A stretch of DNA of 64,000 nucleotides, from positions 40,287 through 104,286 of the forward strand of contig JBGVLA010000192.1 in the NCBI GenBank assembly GCA_045124015.1, given 5' to 3'. The notes below the pieces were generated by a model that was not told the DNA's origin, did not search any database, and saw only the letters and a program-made list of their open reading frames with translations. Origin of the DNA: QALR01 sp045124015 (GTDB lineage: Bacteria > Bacillota > Clostridia > Oscillospirales > CAG-272). A program made the position numbers and the translations under genes. The number at the start of each line of letters is the position of its first letter. Positions within the stretch are counted from its first letter, which is position 1. Shown one piece after another: positions 52,656-60,627 of this stretch.

Positions 52656-54728
52656 ATGAAACAAACAGATCCTAAGTATCAAGCGTTATTCACCCCTTGG
52701 AAGATCGGCAATGTGGAGATCAAGAATCGCATCGTCATGTGTCCGATGGGCGGCACCTCGCTTTTCGGCTGGTTTGAGCTGACAGGTTGTCATTTTGACA
52801 AGGAAGCCGCAAAGCTTTTCCTCGAAAGAGCGAAAAACAACGTCGGTCTGATCATTCCCGGCATCGCTCCCCTGCGCGATACGTTCTGGGGAAAATGGCT
52901 TTGGCAGAACCCGAAAATGTTTGAAGAGCTCAAGGTCTTTATGGATGAGATCCACAAAACAGGTGCAAAGCTCTTCATCCAGCTGACCGCAGGCATGGGA
53001 CGCTCTTGGGCGATCACCGAGCTCGTTGCCCCTCTGCACAAAAACAAATTCACTCGCGCGATCTTAAAGCCGATCTTGGATACCTCTCATGAGCTTGCCT
53101 CCCCCAGCCCCCAAAAATCCCGTTGGGCGCATGACATCGAATGTCCCGAAATGACCGTAGAACAGATCCATGAGATCATCGAGGCTTTTGCTAAAACTGC
53201 CAAACTTTGTAAGGAAGCAGGCGTTGACGGCGTAGAGGTTCACGCGGTACACGAGGGCTATCTCCTTGACCAATTTGCCATCGAATTTTTCAATAAGCGG
53301 ACCGACGAATGGGGCGGTTCGTTTGAAAACCGTTACCGCTTTGCGACCGAAGTCGTCAAAGCCATCAAGGAAGCCTGCGGCAAGGATTATCCCGTTTCTC
53401 TCCGTTATTCCGTAGAATCCAAGATGAAAGGCTTCTGCGAGGGCGCCATGCCCGGCGAGGATTACGTCGAGGTCGGCAGAAATATGGAAGAATCCGAAAA
53501 AGCGGCAAAATATCTCGAGGATGCAGGCTACGATATGCTCAACGCGGATAACGGCACGTATGACTCCTGGTATTGGGCGCATCCGCCGATGTATATGCCC
53601 CAGAACTGCAACCTTGACGACGTTGCACACATCAAGAAATTCGTAAACATCCCTGTCGTCTGCGCAGGCCGTATGGAACCCGACGTCGCCGCCGAGGCGA
53701 TCGCAGAGGGCAGGATCGACGCGATGGGCGTTGCCCGTCAGTTCCTCACAGACCCCGAATGGATCACCAAGCTCATCGAGGACAGACTTGAGGATATCAA
53801 GCCCTGTATCTGCTGTCATAGCGGCTGCTTCAACTTCTCCTCCTCCAAGGGTCATGCCAATACCCAGGACCTCACCGACACGATGGGTCTTGCGCGTTGC
53901 GCACTCAATCCCGAGACCATGCAATCGAAGAAATATCACCTTGAACCCGCGAAAAAGGCGAAAAAGATCGCCGTTATCGGCGGCGGCATCGGCGGTATGG
54001 AAGCGGCACTCGTGCTTGCAAAACGCGGTCATACCGTAACCCTTTACGAAAAAACAGATAAGCTCGGCGGTGTCTTCATCGCGGCGGCGGCACCCTCCTT
54101 CAAGGAAAAGGATAAGGCGCTCATCACCTGGTATATCCGCGAGCTTACCAAATATCCCACCATCACCGTCAAGATGAACACCGAGATCAAGGATATCGCA
54201 TCGCTTGATGCCGATGAAGTCATCGTCGCAACGGGGGCTGTCGCCAGACGCACCCCGATCAAGGGTGTAGAAAAGAGCATCGAAGCGGTCGATTACCTCC
54301 TCGATAAGAAAGCAGTCGGCGAAAACGTCGTCGTTATCGGCGGCGGTCTGACAGGCTGTGAGATCGCATATGACCTCTATCTCAAGGGCAAAAAGCCCGT
54401 CATCGTGGAAATGCAGGACGACCTCATCACCACAAAGGGCGTCTGCCTTGCCAACACCAGCTATCTCCGCGACTTCTTCAAGACGAACAAGGTTCCCGTA
54501 CATCTTGAAACAGGCGTTTCCGAAATCGCAGACGGTGCCGTTACCGTTAAGCATAAGGACGGCACGACCGAGACCATTCCCGCGGATTCCGTCATTCTCT
54601 CCGTCGGTTATACCTCTGCTCCCATCGCGGAAAAGAAGAAGAACGTCCATATCATCGGCGACGCCAGCGCCGTCGGCAATCTCCGCACCGTTATTTGGGG
54701 CGCGTGGGATGCTTGCATGAAGATTTAA
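52656..54728 (+). CDS. Old-yellow-enzyme/2-enoate reductase-type flavoprotein
   Basis: This 690-aa enzyme has an N-terminal FMN TIM barrel (about 1-380), a Cys cluster for 4Fe-4S (CICCHSGC near 389-396 and a later Cys), and a C-terminal FAD/NAD(P) domain. The nucleotide-binding motifs are AVIGGGIGGMEAALVLAKRG and VVVIGGGLTGCEIAYDLYLK. HAVHEGYLLDQFAIEFFNKR is the OYE active-site loop. The architecture matches clostridial 2-enoate reductase, 2,4-dienoyl-CoA reductase and BaiCD-type enzymes. The aconitase X genes follow 75 bp later. Confidence 0.92.
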   Translation: MKQTDPKYQALFTPWKIGNVEIKNRIVMCPMGGTSLFGWFELTGCHFDKEAAKLFLERAKNNVGLIIPGIAPLRDTFWGKWLWQNPKMFEELKVFMDEIHKTGAKLFIQLTAGMGRSWAITELVAPLHKNKFTRAILKPILDTSHELASPSPQKSRWAHDIECPEMTVEQIHEIIEAFAKTAKLCKEAGVDGVEVHAVHEGYLLDQFAIEFFNKRTDEWGGSFENRYRFATEVVKAIKEACGKDYPVSLRYSVESKMKGFCEGAMPGEDYVEVGRNMEESEKAAKYLEDAGYDMLNADNGTYDSWYWAHPPMYMPQNCNLDDVAHIKKFVNIPVVCAGRMEPDVAAEAIAEGRIDAMGVARQFLTDPEWITKLIEDRLEDIKPCICCHSGCFNFSSSKGHANTQDLTDTMGLARCALNPETMQSKKYHLEPAKKAKKIAVIGGGIGGMEAALVLAKRGHTVTLYEKTDKLGGVFIAAAAPSFKEKDKALITWYIRELTKYPTITVKMNTEIKDIASLDADEVIVATGAVARRTPIKGVEKSIEAVDYLLDKKAVGENVVVIGGGLTGCEIAYDLYLKGKKPVIVEMQDDLITTKGVCLANTSYLRDFFKTNKVPVHLETGVSEIADGAVTVKHKDGTTETIPADSVILSVGYTSAPIAEKKKNVHIIGDASAVGNLRTVIWGAWDACMKI

Positions 54729-54742
54729 GAAGAAAAATATCA

Positions 54743-54764
54743 GCCTTCCCCTTGGGGGGAAGCC
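54743..54764. repeat. Solo end hairpin GCCTTCCCC/GGGGAAGCC
   Basis: The sequence GCCTTCCCCTTGGGGGGAAG matches the end hairpins of the 138-bp elements. It lies between the OYE and aconitase X genes and may act as a weak terminator or processing site. Confidence 0.55.
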
Positions 54765-54803
54765 TTTTGAACAAAATCCATTATCACGAAAGGAATCAGT
54801 CTT

Positions 54804-56081
54804 ATGTTTCTCACAGATGAACAGCAAGCGATACTGAATGGCGCAAAGGGCGAGACCATGGCAAAGGTCATGGAATCCGTCGTGCGCTACGGTGAACTTT
54901 TCGGCGCAGAAAAACTCGTTCCCGTTACAAGCAAATATAACCATCTCGTTACCTCGTTTGGTCTCAAAATGATCACCCCCGTTTATGATCTGATGGATAG
55001 ACTCATCAAGGACGGCGCGATCTCCAAGCAGAAATTCTCTCTTGACCCCAGACCGCTCGACAAAAACGTACCCGCAAACTTCATTCAGAATCTCATTTTC
55101 AATAAATTCATGTATGCAAAGCAGGATTTCTATGAAAATCAGCTGGAACAGCTCGGTATGATGGATAAGGACGCTTTCACCTGCGCTTGCTATATGGACG
55201 AGGTCGGCAATAAGCCCGAAAAGGGTGAGGTCCTCTCTTGGGCAGAATCCTCTGCCGTCGTATATGCGAACTCTGTTCTCGGCGCACGCTGCAACCGCAA
55301 CTCGGGTATCATCGATATCATGGGCTCTATCGCAGGTTACGTTCCCTATTTCGGTCTTCTCACCGACGAGGGCAGAAAAGCAACTTGGATCATCGAGATC
55401 AAAACGACAAAGAAGCCCGAAGCACAGCTTCTCGGCTCTGCCATCGGCATGAAGGTCATGGAAGCCGTTCCTTACGTCAAGGGTCTTGACAAATGGCTCG
55501 GCAACGATCTGAATGACGCGGCTTGCACATACCTCAAGGACTTCGGCGCGGCAACAGCCTCCAACGGCGCTGTCGGTCTGTATCATATCGACGGACTCAC
55601 GCCCGAAGCCAAAGAAATGGGCGAAAAGCTCATCTGCGACGGCGCAAAGACCTACGTCATCGACGACGCAGAGCTGGAGCGCGTATATAAGAGCTACCCC
55701 GTTATGTGGAAAAACGCAGATGCCAAGCCGAAGCTCTGCTTCATGGGTTGTCCGCACATGAGCCTTGAACAGCTCAAAACATGGACGGATAAGGTGGAAG
55801 CATCCCTCAAGGAAGCAGGCAACAAAAAAGTCCTCATTCCGACCGTTTTCACAGCCGCTCCCGCAGTGCTCCGTGAATTTGAAAAGACACCCTATGCCGC
55901 TCGTCTCAAGGCAACGGGCGTGATCACCTCGTATATCTGCCCTCTTATGTATATGAATAACCCGCTCAGCGGCAAAATGCCCGTCATCACCTCGTCCAAT
56001 AAGCTCCGCACCTACACCACGGCGCGTTATTATACGGACGATGAAATTCTCGAACAGATCACCAAAGGAGGCAAAGCATAA
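54804..56081 (+). CDS. Aconitase X, large (catalytic) subunit
   Basis: Aconitase X enzymes are hydro-lyases with an iron-sulfur cluster. Known members dehydrate cis-3-hydroxy-L-proline or phosphomevalonate. The 425-aa subunit shows LTDEQQAILNGAKGETMAKV at the start, MDEVGNKPEKGEVLSWAESS, VLGARCNRNSGIIDIMGSIA, CFMGCPHMSLEQLKTWTDKV and a late ICPLMYM, with the Cys in each motif as cluster-ligand candidates. AAAGGAAT precedes the ATG. The small subunit overlaps its stop by 1 nt. The substrate here is not known. Confidence 0.92.
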   Translation: MFLTDEQQAILNGAKGETMAKVMESVVRYGELFGAEKLVPVTSKYNHLVTSFGLKMITPVYDLMDRLIKDGAISKQKFSLDPRPLDKNVPANFIQNLIFNKFMYAKQDFYENQLEQLGMMDKDAFTCACYMDEVGNKPEKGEVLSWAESSAVVYANSVLGARCNRNSGIIDIMGSIAGYVPYFGLLTDEGRKATWIIEIKTTKKPEAQLLGSAIGMKVMEAVPYVKGLDKWLGNDLNDAACTYLKDFGAATASNGAVGLYHIDGLTPEAKEMGEKLICDGAKTYVIDDAELERVYKSYPVMWKNADAKPKLCFMGCPHMSLEQLKTWTDKVEASLKEAGNKKVLIPTVFTAAPAVLREFEKTPYAARLKATGVITSYICPLMYMNNPLSGKMPVITSSNKLRTYTTARYYTDDEILEQITKGGKA

Positions 56082-56530
56082 TGAAAACATTCAAAGGAAG
56101 AGTTGTCGCTCCCGGCAAAGTAACGGCGGAAGCGCTCGTTTCTCATGGCGGTCTCAATACGCTTGCTTCTTTCCAGAAAGCGCTTCAGTTTGGCGATAAG
56201 AAAGCCACCTGCGGCGACCAGAACAATCCCGATCTTTTCGGTCATGAGATGGCAGGCAAAGCACTTTGTCTCCCTCAGACCATCGGCTCGACAACAGGCG
56301 GCATGGTCATCTACTGCGCTTGCTCCATGGGCAGACAGCCTGCTTGTATGCTTTTCTCGAATCCCATCGACTCTCTTGCGGCGGCAGGCGTTATCCTTGC
56401 CGATATCTGGCTCGAGGGTGAACACACCAAAATGCCCGTTATCGACTCTCTCGGCGAAGAATTTCTCGATTACGTCAAAACAGGCATGACCATCACCGTT
56501 TCCGAGGATGGAACGGTAGCAGTGAAATAA
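56081..56530 (+). CDS. Aconitase X, small (swivel) subunit
   Basis: This 149-aa DUF126-type subunit forms the swivel domain that completes the aconitase X active site. Motifs are GRVVAPGKVTAEALVSHGGL, GHEMAGKALCLPQTIGSTTG and FSNPIDSLAAAGVILADIW. The ATG overlaps the large-subunit stop (TAATG). AAAGGAGG lies just upstream, inside the large-subunit gene. Confidence 0.93.
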   Translation: MKTFKGRVVAPGKVTAEALVSHGGLNTLASFQKALQFGDKKATCGDQNNPDLFGHEMAGKALCLPQTIGSTTGGMVIYCACSMGRQPACMLFSNPIDSLAAAGVILADIWLEGEHTKMPVIDSLGEEFLDYVKTGMTITVSEDGTVAVK

Positions 56531-56589
56531 ATCAAAACGCCTCCCGATTCGGGAGGCGTAAAATTTCACAAAATTGATTTTGGAACCAA

Positions 56590-56618
56590 TTGACAAAACA
56601 AAACGAACATGATATAAT
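56590..56618 (+). promoter_or_regulatory. Promoter of candidate antisense antitoxin RNA
   Basis: TTGACA and TATAAT are separated by 17 bp, full consensus. No open reading frame follows on this strand before the terminator at 56677. Confidence 0.82.
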
Positions 56619-56624
56619 AAATAC

Positions 56625-56720
56625 AGAAAAGGCTATCGGCAGACGGTTAGCCCTCAAACAAGTTAGTTAAAAAGATTAACCGCTCGTTTTGTCAGGACTG
56701 GGCGGTTATTTCTTTTTTAT
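56625..56720 (+). ncRNA. Candidate type I antitoxin RNA
   Basis: A short RNA from the promoter at 56590 would end at the hairpin TAACCGC/GCGGTTA (56677-56708), followed by TTTCTTTTTT. Its 3' end is antisense to the last codons of the small hydrophobic frame on the minus strand (56706-56777) and fully antisense to that gene's 3' region and terminator. This layout is that of type I toxin-antitoxin loci in Firmicutes. Confidence 0.6.
56631..56652 (-). terminator. Terminator of the candidate toxin mRNA
   Basis: On the minus strand GGCTA...TAGCC is followed by TTTTCTG. It lies about 55 bp after the toxin stop and overlaps the start of the antisense RNA. Confidence 0.6.
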
Positions 56721-56777
56721 AAACGAAAGAATTAGTTGCACCAAGCCAATCAACACCAATGTAATATCATTTTTCAA
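56706..56777 (-). CDS. Candidate type I toxin: 23-aa hydrophobic peptide
   Basis: From a TTG at 56777 the frame gives a 23-residue peptide whose middle is a hydrophobic stretch (ITLVLIGLVQLILSFI) and which ends in KKK. Short hydrophobic peptides with a basic tail are typical of type I membrane toxins. No clear ribosome site or promoter of its own is visible: the terminator of the upstream XRE gene ends only about 12 bp before it. It may be expressed by readthrough or be a decayed remnant. Confidence 0.45.
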   Translation of the reverse strand: MKNDITLVLIGLVQLILSFIKKK

Positions 56778-56788
56778 CTTGTTTCTGC

Positions 56789-56818
56789 AAAAAACTCCCT
56801 TTACAAAGGGAGTTTTTT
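56789..56818 (-). terminator. Terminator of the XRE regulator
   Basis: ACTCCCTTT pairs with AAAGGGAGT (extended by A/T pairs) and has T-tracts on both strands. It lies 3 bp after the stop at 56821. Confidence 0.85.
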
Positions 56819-56820
56819 CA

Positions 56821-57135
56821 TTATTTTTCTGCCATTCTTTTGGCGATATGGATCAACGCCTTCATATCCTCTGCACTTAAATTCTTGACAATATCACATA
56901 ATTCCCGTGTCAGCGCAGGCTCGCTCAAACCTTCATCAAAGAAATCCTGCGGTGTTACGCCGAGATATTCACAAATATATAAGAATTCGGACATGGATGG
57001 AAGTGCAGTACCGGATGAAATATTATTCACATAACTTTTTCCATGGCCCAAATCCAAGCTCATGCGATATTCTGAGATATTTTTATTCATACGAAGCGCT
57101 GTGATTCGTTCACGAACAAATTTTTCATCCTGCAT
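56821..57135 (-). CDS. XRE-family DNA-binding protein
   Basis: The 104-aa protein has an N-terminal HTH (RITALRMNKNISEYRMSLDL, GHGKSYVNNISSGTALPS), then FLYICEYLGVTPQDFFDEGL. It is a paralog of the regulator at 3508-3822, with the same length and motif spacing. AGGATGG precedes the start. It is divergent from the gene at 57279, and direct repeats lie between them. Confidence 0.9.
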   Translation of the reverse strand: MQDEKFVRERITALRMNKNISEYRMSLDLGHGKSYVNNISSGTALPSMSEFLYICEYLGVTPQDFFDEGLSEPALTRELCDIVKNLSAEDMKALIHIAKRMAEK

Positions 57136-57186
57136 TTCCGTTCACCATCCTTTTCTATATATAATTTTACTATAATTATTTTTACG

Positions 57187-57204
57187 AATATTCACTAATA
57201 TTCA
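57187..57204. promoter_or_regulatory. Candidate operator: direct repeat AATATTCA
   Basis: AATATTCA occurs at 57187-57194 and 57197-57204, one helical turn apart, in the AT-rich divergent region between the XRE gene and 57279. ACCA-TTATAA-TTGGT at 57223-57238 is a second symmetric site, lying in the spacer of the + promoter. Confidence 0.45.
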
Positions 57205-57214
57205 TAAAATAATA

Positions 57215-57243
57215 TTGATTTATACCATTATAATTGGTAAAAT
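57215..57243 (+). promoter_or_regulatory. Promoter for the gene at 57279
   Basis: TTGATT and TAAAAT are separated by 17 bp; the spacer contains the palindrome ACCATTATAATTGGT. Confidence 0.65.
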
Positions 57244-57278
57244 GTAAAATAATAAATTATATATAAGGAGTGAACAAA

Positions 57279-57746
57279 ATGTATCAAGACAAAGACGGAA
57301 GATATCACGCGGGTATCGTAACGTTTACCCCACCCAATGATCTGAAAATCATAGACGATTCGGAATTGAATGCCGTTTATTGTTTTTCTATAGAAAACAA
57401 AGAACACGATTTCAGCATACGTACAGAAATTTGTTATTCAAGAGAAAATGCAAAAGCTTATTTGGAAGCTGCCTTAGATGACGATGAGATAGAACCCCTC
57501 GGTGAGATCACACCCTTTTCTGTAAACGGGCTTTCGGGATATTATTTGGATTGCTTCTTTCCGATGTTGGAAAGCGTTCGCCGTGAATTTTATTTTGATA
57601 TTCCCGACAAGGAATATAATTTCTTTTCCGTCTTCATTCTTACAAACAATGAAAAAAATCTGCGATATGCTTTGCAAAGCGAAACGATCGTAAATTTTTT
57701 CAAAACTCTCCAATTAGAGGATAAAAAGCGGCGAGGTCGATTTTAA
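57279..57746 (+). CDS. Conserved-looking protein of unknown function
   Basis: This 155-aa soluble protein has no signal peptide or membrane helix. Landmarks are VTFTPPNDLKIIDDSELNAV, YFDIPDKEYNFFSVFILTNN and ETIVNFFKTLQLEDKK. The alternating hydrophobic pattern suggests an alpha/beta fold. ATG 57279 follows AAGGAG at 6 nt; a GTG at 57270 overlaps that site. The last codons (KKRRGRF) are formed by the start of a dispersed repeat, so the natural C-terminus may have been changed. No family was recognised. Confidence 0.7.
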   Translation: MYQDKDGRYHAGIVTFTPPNDLKIIDDSELNAVYCFSIENKEHDFSIRTEICYSRENAKAYLEAALDDDEIEPLGEITPFSVNGLSGYYLDCFFPMLESVRREFYFDIPDKEYNFFSVFILTNNEKNLRYALQSETIVNFFKTLQLEDKKRRGRF

Positions 57747-57773
57747 GCAATTTCTTTTGATATAAAAAATCGG
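57724..57773 (+). repeat. Dispersed GGCGAG-type intergenic repeat, copy B
   Basis: AAAAAGCGGCGAGGTCGATT begins this copy, which matches the one at 2261-2310 at most positions. It overlaps the last codons of the gene at 57279 and leads directly into a terminator, as does the copy at 17331. Confidence 0.55.
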
Positions 57774-57796
57774 ACGGTTTTCCCGTCCGATTTTTT
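57764..57796. terminator. Bidirectional terminator
   Basis: AAAAAATCGGACGG pairs with CCGTCCGATTTTTT around TTTTC. It serves the gene at 57279 and the PTS IIC gene ending at 57810. Confidence 0.88.
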
Positions 57797-57809
57797 ATAT
57801 CATATGTCA

Positions 57810-58904
57810 TCAAAGCTCAAGCTTCATATCGCCGTCTTTGACAAGACCGACCTTACGGAGGATGAAGTCAAAAACAAGAGAAAGAACGATGGGAAGCACA
57901 AAGCAAACGAGGATAAGGCCCACCCAATTCAGTGCGGTTACCTCATAAGGATAGCCGTTTGCACCGTCATACCAACCGAGGATGATGCCGATCGGACCGA
58001 GAAGTCCGCAGGTACCCATACCCGAGTTGATTGCCGCACCGTACATTTTGAGATCAAATACGCAGACGGCAAGAGGTCCTGTGATCGCGGAGGCAAGCGT
58101 GGGCGCGATCCAAATCGCGGGATTTTTGAAAATATTCGGCACTTGAAGCATACTTGTACCGATACCTTGCGAAAGAAGTCCGCCCCATTTGTTTTCACGG
58201 AAGCTGGTAACGGCAAAGCCGACCATCTGCGCGCAGCATCCGGCAACAGCTGCCGCACCTGCGATCGCAAGACCCTCGGAAGAGCCCTGTGCCGCGGCGC
58301 TACCCGTCATGATCAGCGCACTGCAGATCGCGGCGCTGGAGATCGGAAGCGTGAGCGCCATACCGATAACGACGGAAACGATGATACTCATAATGAGAGG
58401 TGCCTGTGTCATTGCCCAGCCGATGAAAGTACCGACAGCGCCTGCGGCGGTATCGAATGCGGGAGCGATCAGCATGGAAAGGCCTGCACCGACGAAAATG
58501 GTAACGAAGGGAGTTACGATGATATCAACCTTGGTCTTCTTGGAAACGAGCATACCGAACTCAGCGGCAACGATGGCGATCACAAAGACCGCAAGCGGTC
58601 CGCCCTTACTACCAAGTGCATTTGCGGCATAGCCGACAGCCGCACATGAAAAAATAACGAGAGGATGTGCACCGAGAGAATGTGCGATGGCAATACCCAT
58701 TGCAGGACCTGCCATAGCCTGTGCATATGTACCAATATCCACGAGGAAGCCCATATGCGGGATCATACCGAGCGCTTTGAAGATCGTACCAATGAGAAGC
58801 GAAGCGAAAAGTCCCTGCGCCATCGCACCCATCGCCGTGATAAAATACCGTTTCGCGTAGTGCTTAACAACACCGCCAACGGTTTTATGTTGCGTATTGT
58901 TCAT
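57810..58904 (-). CDS. PTS sugar transporter subunit IIC (EIIC_2 family)
   Basis: This 364-aa polytopic membrane protein has about nine helices. Recognisable stretches are FASLLIGTIFKALGMIPHM, LGAHPLVIFSCAAVGYAANA and GPIGIILGWYDGANGYPYE, fitting the PF13303-type IIC group. No IIA or IIB gene is nearby, so its PTS partners, if any, are elsewhere. It has a strong promoter at 58958 and AAGGAG before the start. The substrate is unknown. Confidence 0.87.
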   Translation of the reverse strand: MNNTQHKTVGGVVKHYAKRYFITAMGAMAQGLFASLLIGTIFKALGMIPHMGFLVDIGTYAQAMAGPAMGIAIAHSLGAHPLVIFSCAAVGYAANALGSKGGPLAVFVIAIVAAEFGMLVSKKTKVDIIVTPFVTIFVGAGLSMLIAPAFDTAAGAVGTFIGWAMTQAPLIMSIIVSVVIGMALTLPISSAAICSALIMTGSAAAQGSSEGLAIAGAAAVAGCCAQMVGFAVTSFRENKWGGLLSQGIGTSMLQVPNIFKNPAIWIAPTLASAITGPLAVCVFDLKMYGAAINSGMGTCGLLGPIGIILGWYDGANGYPYEVTALNWVGLILVCFVLPIVLSLVFDFILRKVGLVKDGDMKLEL

Positions 58905-58957
58905 AAAGATAACATCTCCTTGTGATTATGTAGCATTTGTATTTGAAATTCTTGTGC

Positions 58958-58986
58958 ATTATAGCACATTACAGGTGTCTTGTCAA
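58958..58986 (-). promoter_or_regulatory. Promoter of the PTS IIC gene
   Basis: TTGACA and TATAAT are separated by 17 bp on the minus strand. A second TTGACA lies 13 bp further upstream (58994-58999). Confidence 0.8.
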
Positions 58987-59036
58987 TAATCTTGTCAATA
59001 AATTTGCCGAAAAAAGGGCTTTTTTATATAAGTATC

Positions 59037-59065
59037 TTGCACTTTGCGAAGAAATCAAGTATAAT
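59037..59065 (+). promoter_or_regulatory. Promoter of pncB
   Basis: TTGCAC and TATAAT are separated by 17 bp, about 50 bp upstream of the pncB start. Confidence 0.75.
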
Positions 59066-59113
59066 AAATGTATATGACCGTGTTATATTCTATTTTTTTA
59101 TGAGGTGATTTTT

Positions 59114-60559
59114 ATGGCAGACCGCATGAATTATACCATGCTCCTTGACTTCTATGAACTGACCATGGCACAAGGCTATTTTCTTTCGGGACAAAAGGAT
59201 AAAATTGCGTATTTTGACGTATTTTTCCGTGATATCCCCGATGGCGGTGGTTTTGCGATTGCCGCAGGTCTTCAGGATATCATCGATTATATCAAAAATC
59301 TGAAATTCACAGAGGAAGATATCGCATATCTCCGCGGAAAAGGTCTTTTCACGGAAGAATTTCTCGCATATCTTGCCGATTTCCGTTTCACAGGTGATAT
59401 TTATGCCGTTCCCGAAGGCACGCCCATCTTCCCCCGCGAGCCTTTCATGATCGTCCGCGCCCCCACCATCGAAGCGCAGATCATTGAAACCTATATCCTT
59501 CTCACGCTCAATCATCAATCGCTTATCGCAACGAAAGCAAACAGAATCGTTCGCGCCGCAGACGGACGCGCCGTCATGGAATTTGGCGCGCGCCGCGCAC
59601 AGGGTGCCGCCGCCGCCATCAACGGTGCGCGCGCCGCATATATCGCAGGCTGTGCTTCCACCTCCAATGCGATCGCCGACCGCGATTATCACGTCAACGC
59701 ATCGGGTACGATGGCACACGCTTGGGTACAGATGTTTGACAATGAATACGACGCTTTTGCGGCGTATTGCCGTACATATCCCACAAGCGCCACACTCCTG
59801 ATCGATACCTATAACGTCATGAAGAGCGGTCTTCCGAACGCGATCCGCGCATTCAAGGAGATCCTCATTCCGCAGGGTATCCATAATTTCGGCGTTCGTA
59901 TCGACTCGGGCGATATCGCATATCTCACAAAGAAGATTCGCCAGAAGCTCGACGAGGAAGGTCTTCCCGAATGTAAGATCGTCGTTTCCAACTCTCTTGA
60001 CGAATATATCATTCGTGATATCCTCCGCCAGGGTGCTGAAGTCAACTCCTTCGGCGTCGGTGAGCGACTCATCACCGCAAAGAGCCAGCCTGTTTTCGGC
60101 GGTGTTTATAAGCTCGTTGCCACAGAGGAAAACGGCGTCATCACACCGAAGATCAAAATCAGCGAAAACGCAGAAAAGATCACGAACCCCCATTTCAAAA
60201 AGCTCTATCGCATTTATGATAACGAAAGCGGCGAAGCGATCGCCGACCTTCTCACGCTCCACGATGAAGTGATGGATGACAGCAAGCCGATGGAGATCTT
60301 CCATCCTCAGCACGTTTGGAAGCGCAAGACCATTACCAATTACCATCTCCGCGAAATGCTCGTCCCCATCTTTAAGAACGGCGAATGCGTATATGATATT
60401 CCCACAACGGAAGAGATTCGCAACTACTGCAAGGGTCAGGTCGATAAACTTTGGGAAGAAGTTAAGCGCTTTGAAAATCCCCACCTTTATTACGTCGACC
60501 TTTCCGAAAAGCTTTGGAATCTCAAGGACGAAATGCTCCGCCGCGGTTTGAAGCAGTAA
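59114..60559 (+). CDS. pncB: Nicotinate phosphoribosyltransferase
   Basis: PncB joins nicotinate to PRPP to form nicotinate mononucleotide in NAD salvage. The 481-aa protein has the N-terminal LLDFYELTMAQGYF, EFGARRAQGAAAAINGARAA, HVNASGTMAHAWVQMF (active-site His region), GVRIDSGDIAYLTKKIRQKL and VNSFGVGERL. ATG 59114 follows GAGGTG; the GTG at 59105 overlaps that site. It is monocistronic, and a repeat element follows. Confidence 0.96.
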   Translation: MADRMNYTMLLDFYELTMAQGYFLSGQKDKIAYFDVFFRDIPDGGGFAIAAGLQDIIDYIKNLKFTEEDIAYLRGKGLFTEEFLAYLADFRFTGDIYAVPEGTPIFPREPFMIVRAPTIEAQIIETYILLTLNHQSLIATKANRIVRAADGRAVMEFGARRAQGAAAAINGARAAYIAGCASTSNAIADRDYHVNASGTMAHAWVQMFDNEYDAFAAYCRTYPTSATLLIDTYNVMKSGLPNAIRAFKEILIPQGIHNFGVRIDSGDIAYLTKKIRQKLDEEGLPECKIVVSNSLDEYIIRDILRQGAEVNSFGVGERLITAKSQPVFGGVYKLVATEENGVITPKIKISENAEKITNPHFKKLYRIYDNESGEAIADLLTLHDEVMDDSKPMEIFHPQHVWKRKTITNYHLREMLVPIFKNGECVYDIPTTEEIRNYCKGQVDKLWEEVKRFENPHLYYVDLSEKLWNLKDEMLRRGLKQ

Positions 60560-60627
60560 GCAGACAACCGTTTTTTCAAGTATTGATTCGTAGTACCTCG
60601 TTTCATCTAAAAGTGCACGTATCGTCA

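Noticed and set aside
53064..56090. Open frame of about 1,000 codons on the minus strand opposite the OYE and aconitase X genes
   Set aside because: Both opposite genes have strong family motifs and ribosome sites. The antisense product is rich in Cys, His and Asp, typical of shadow frames.
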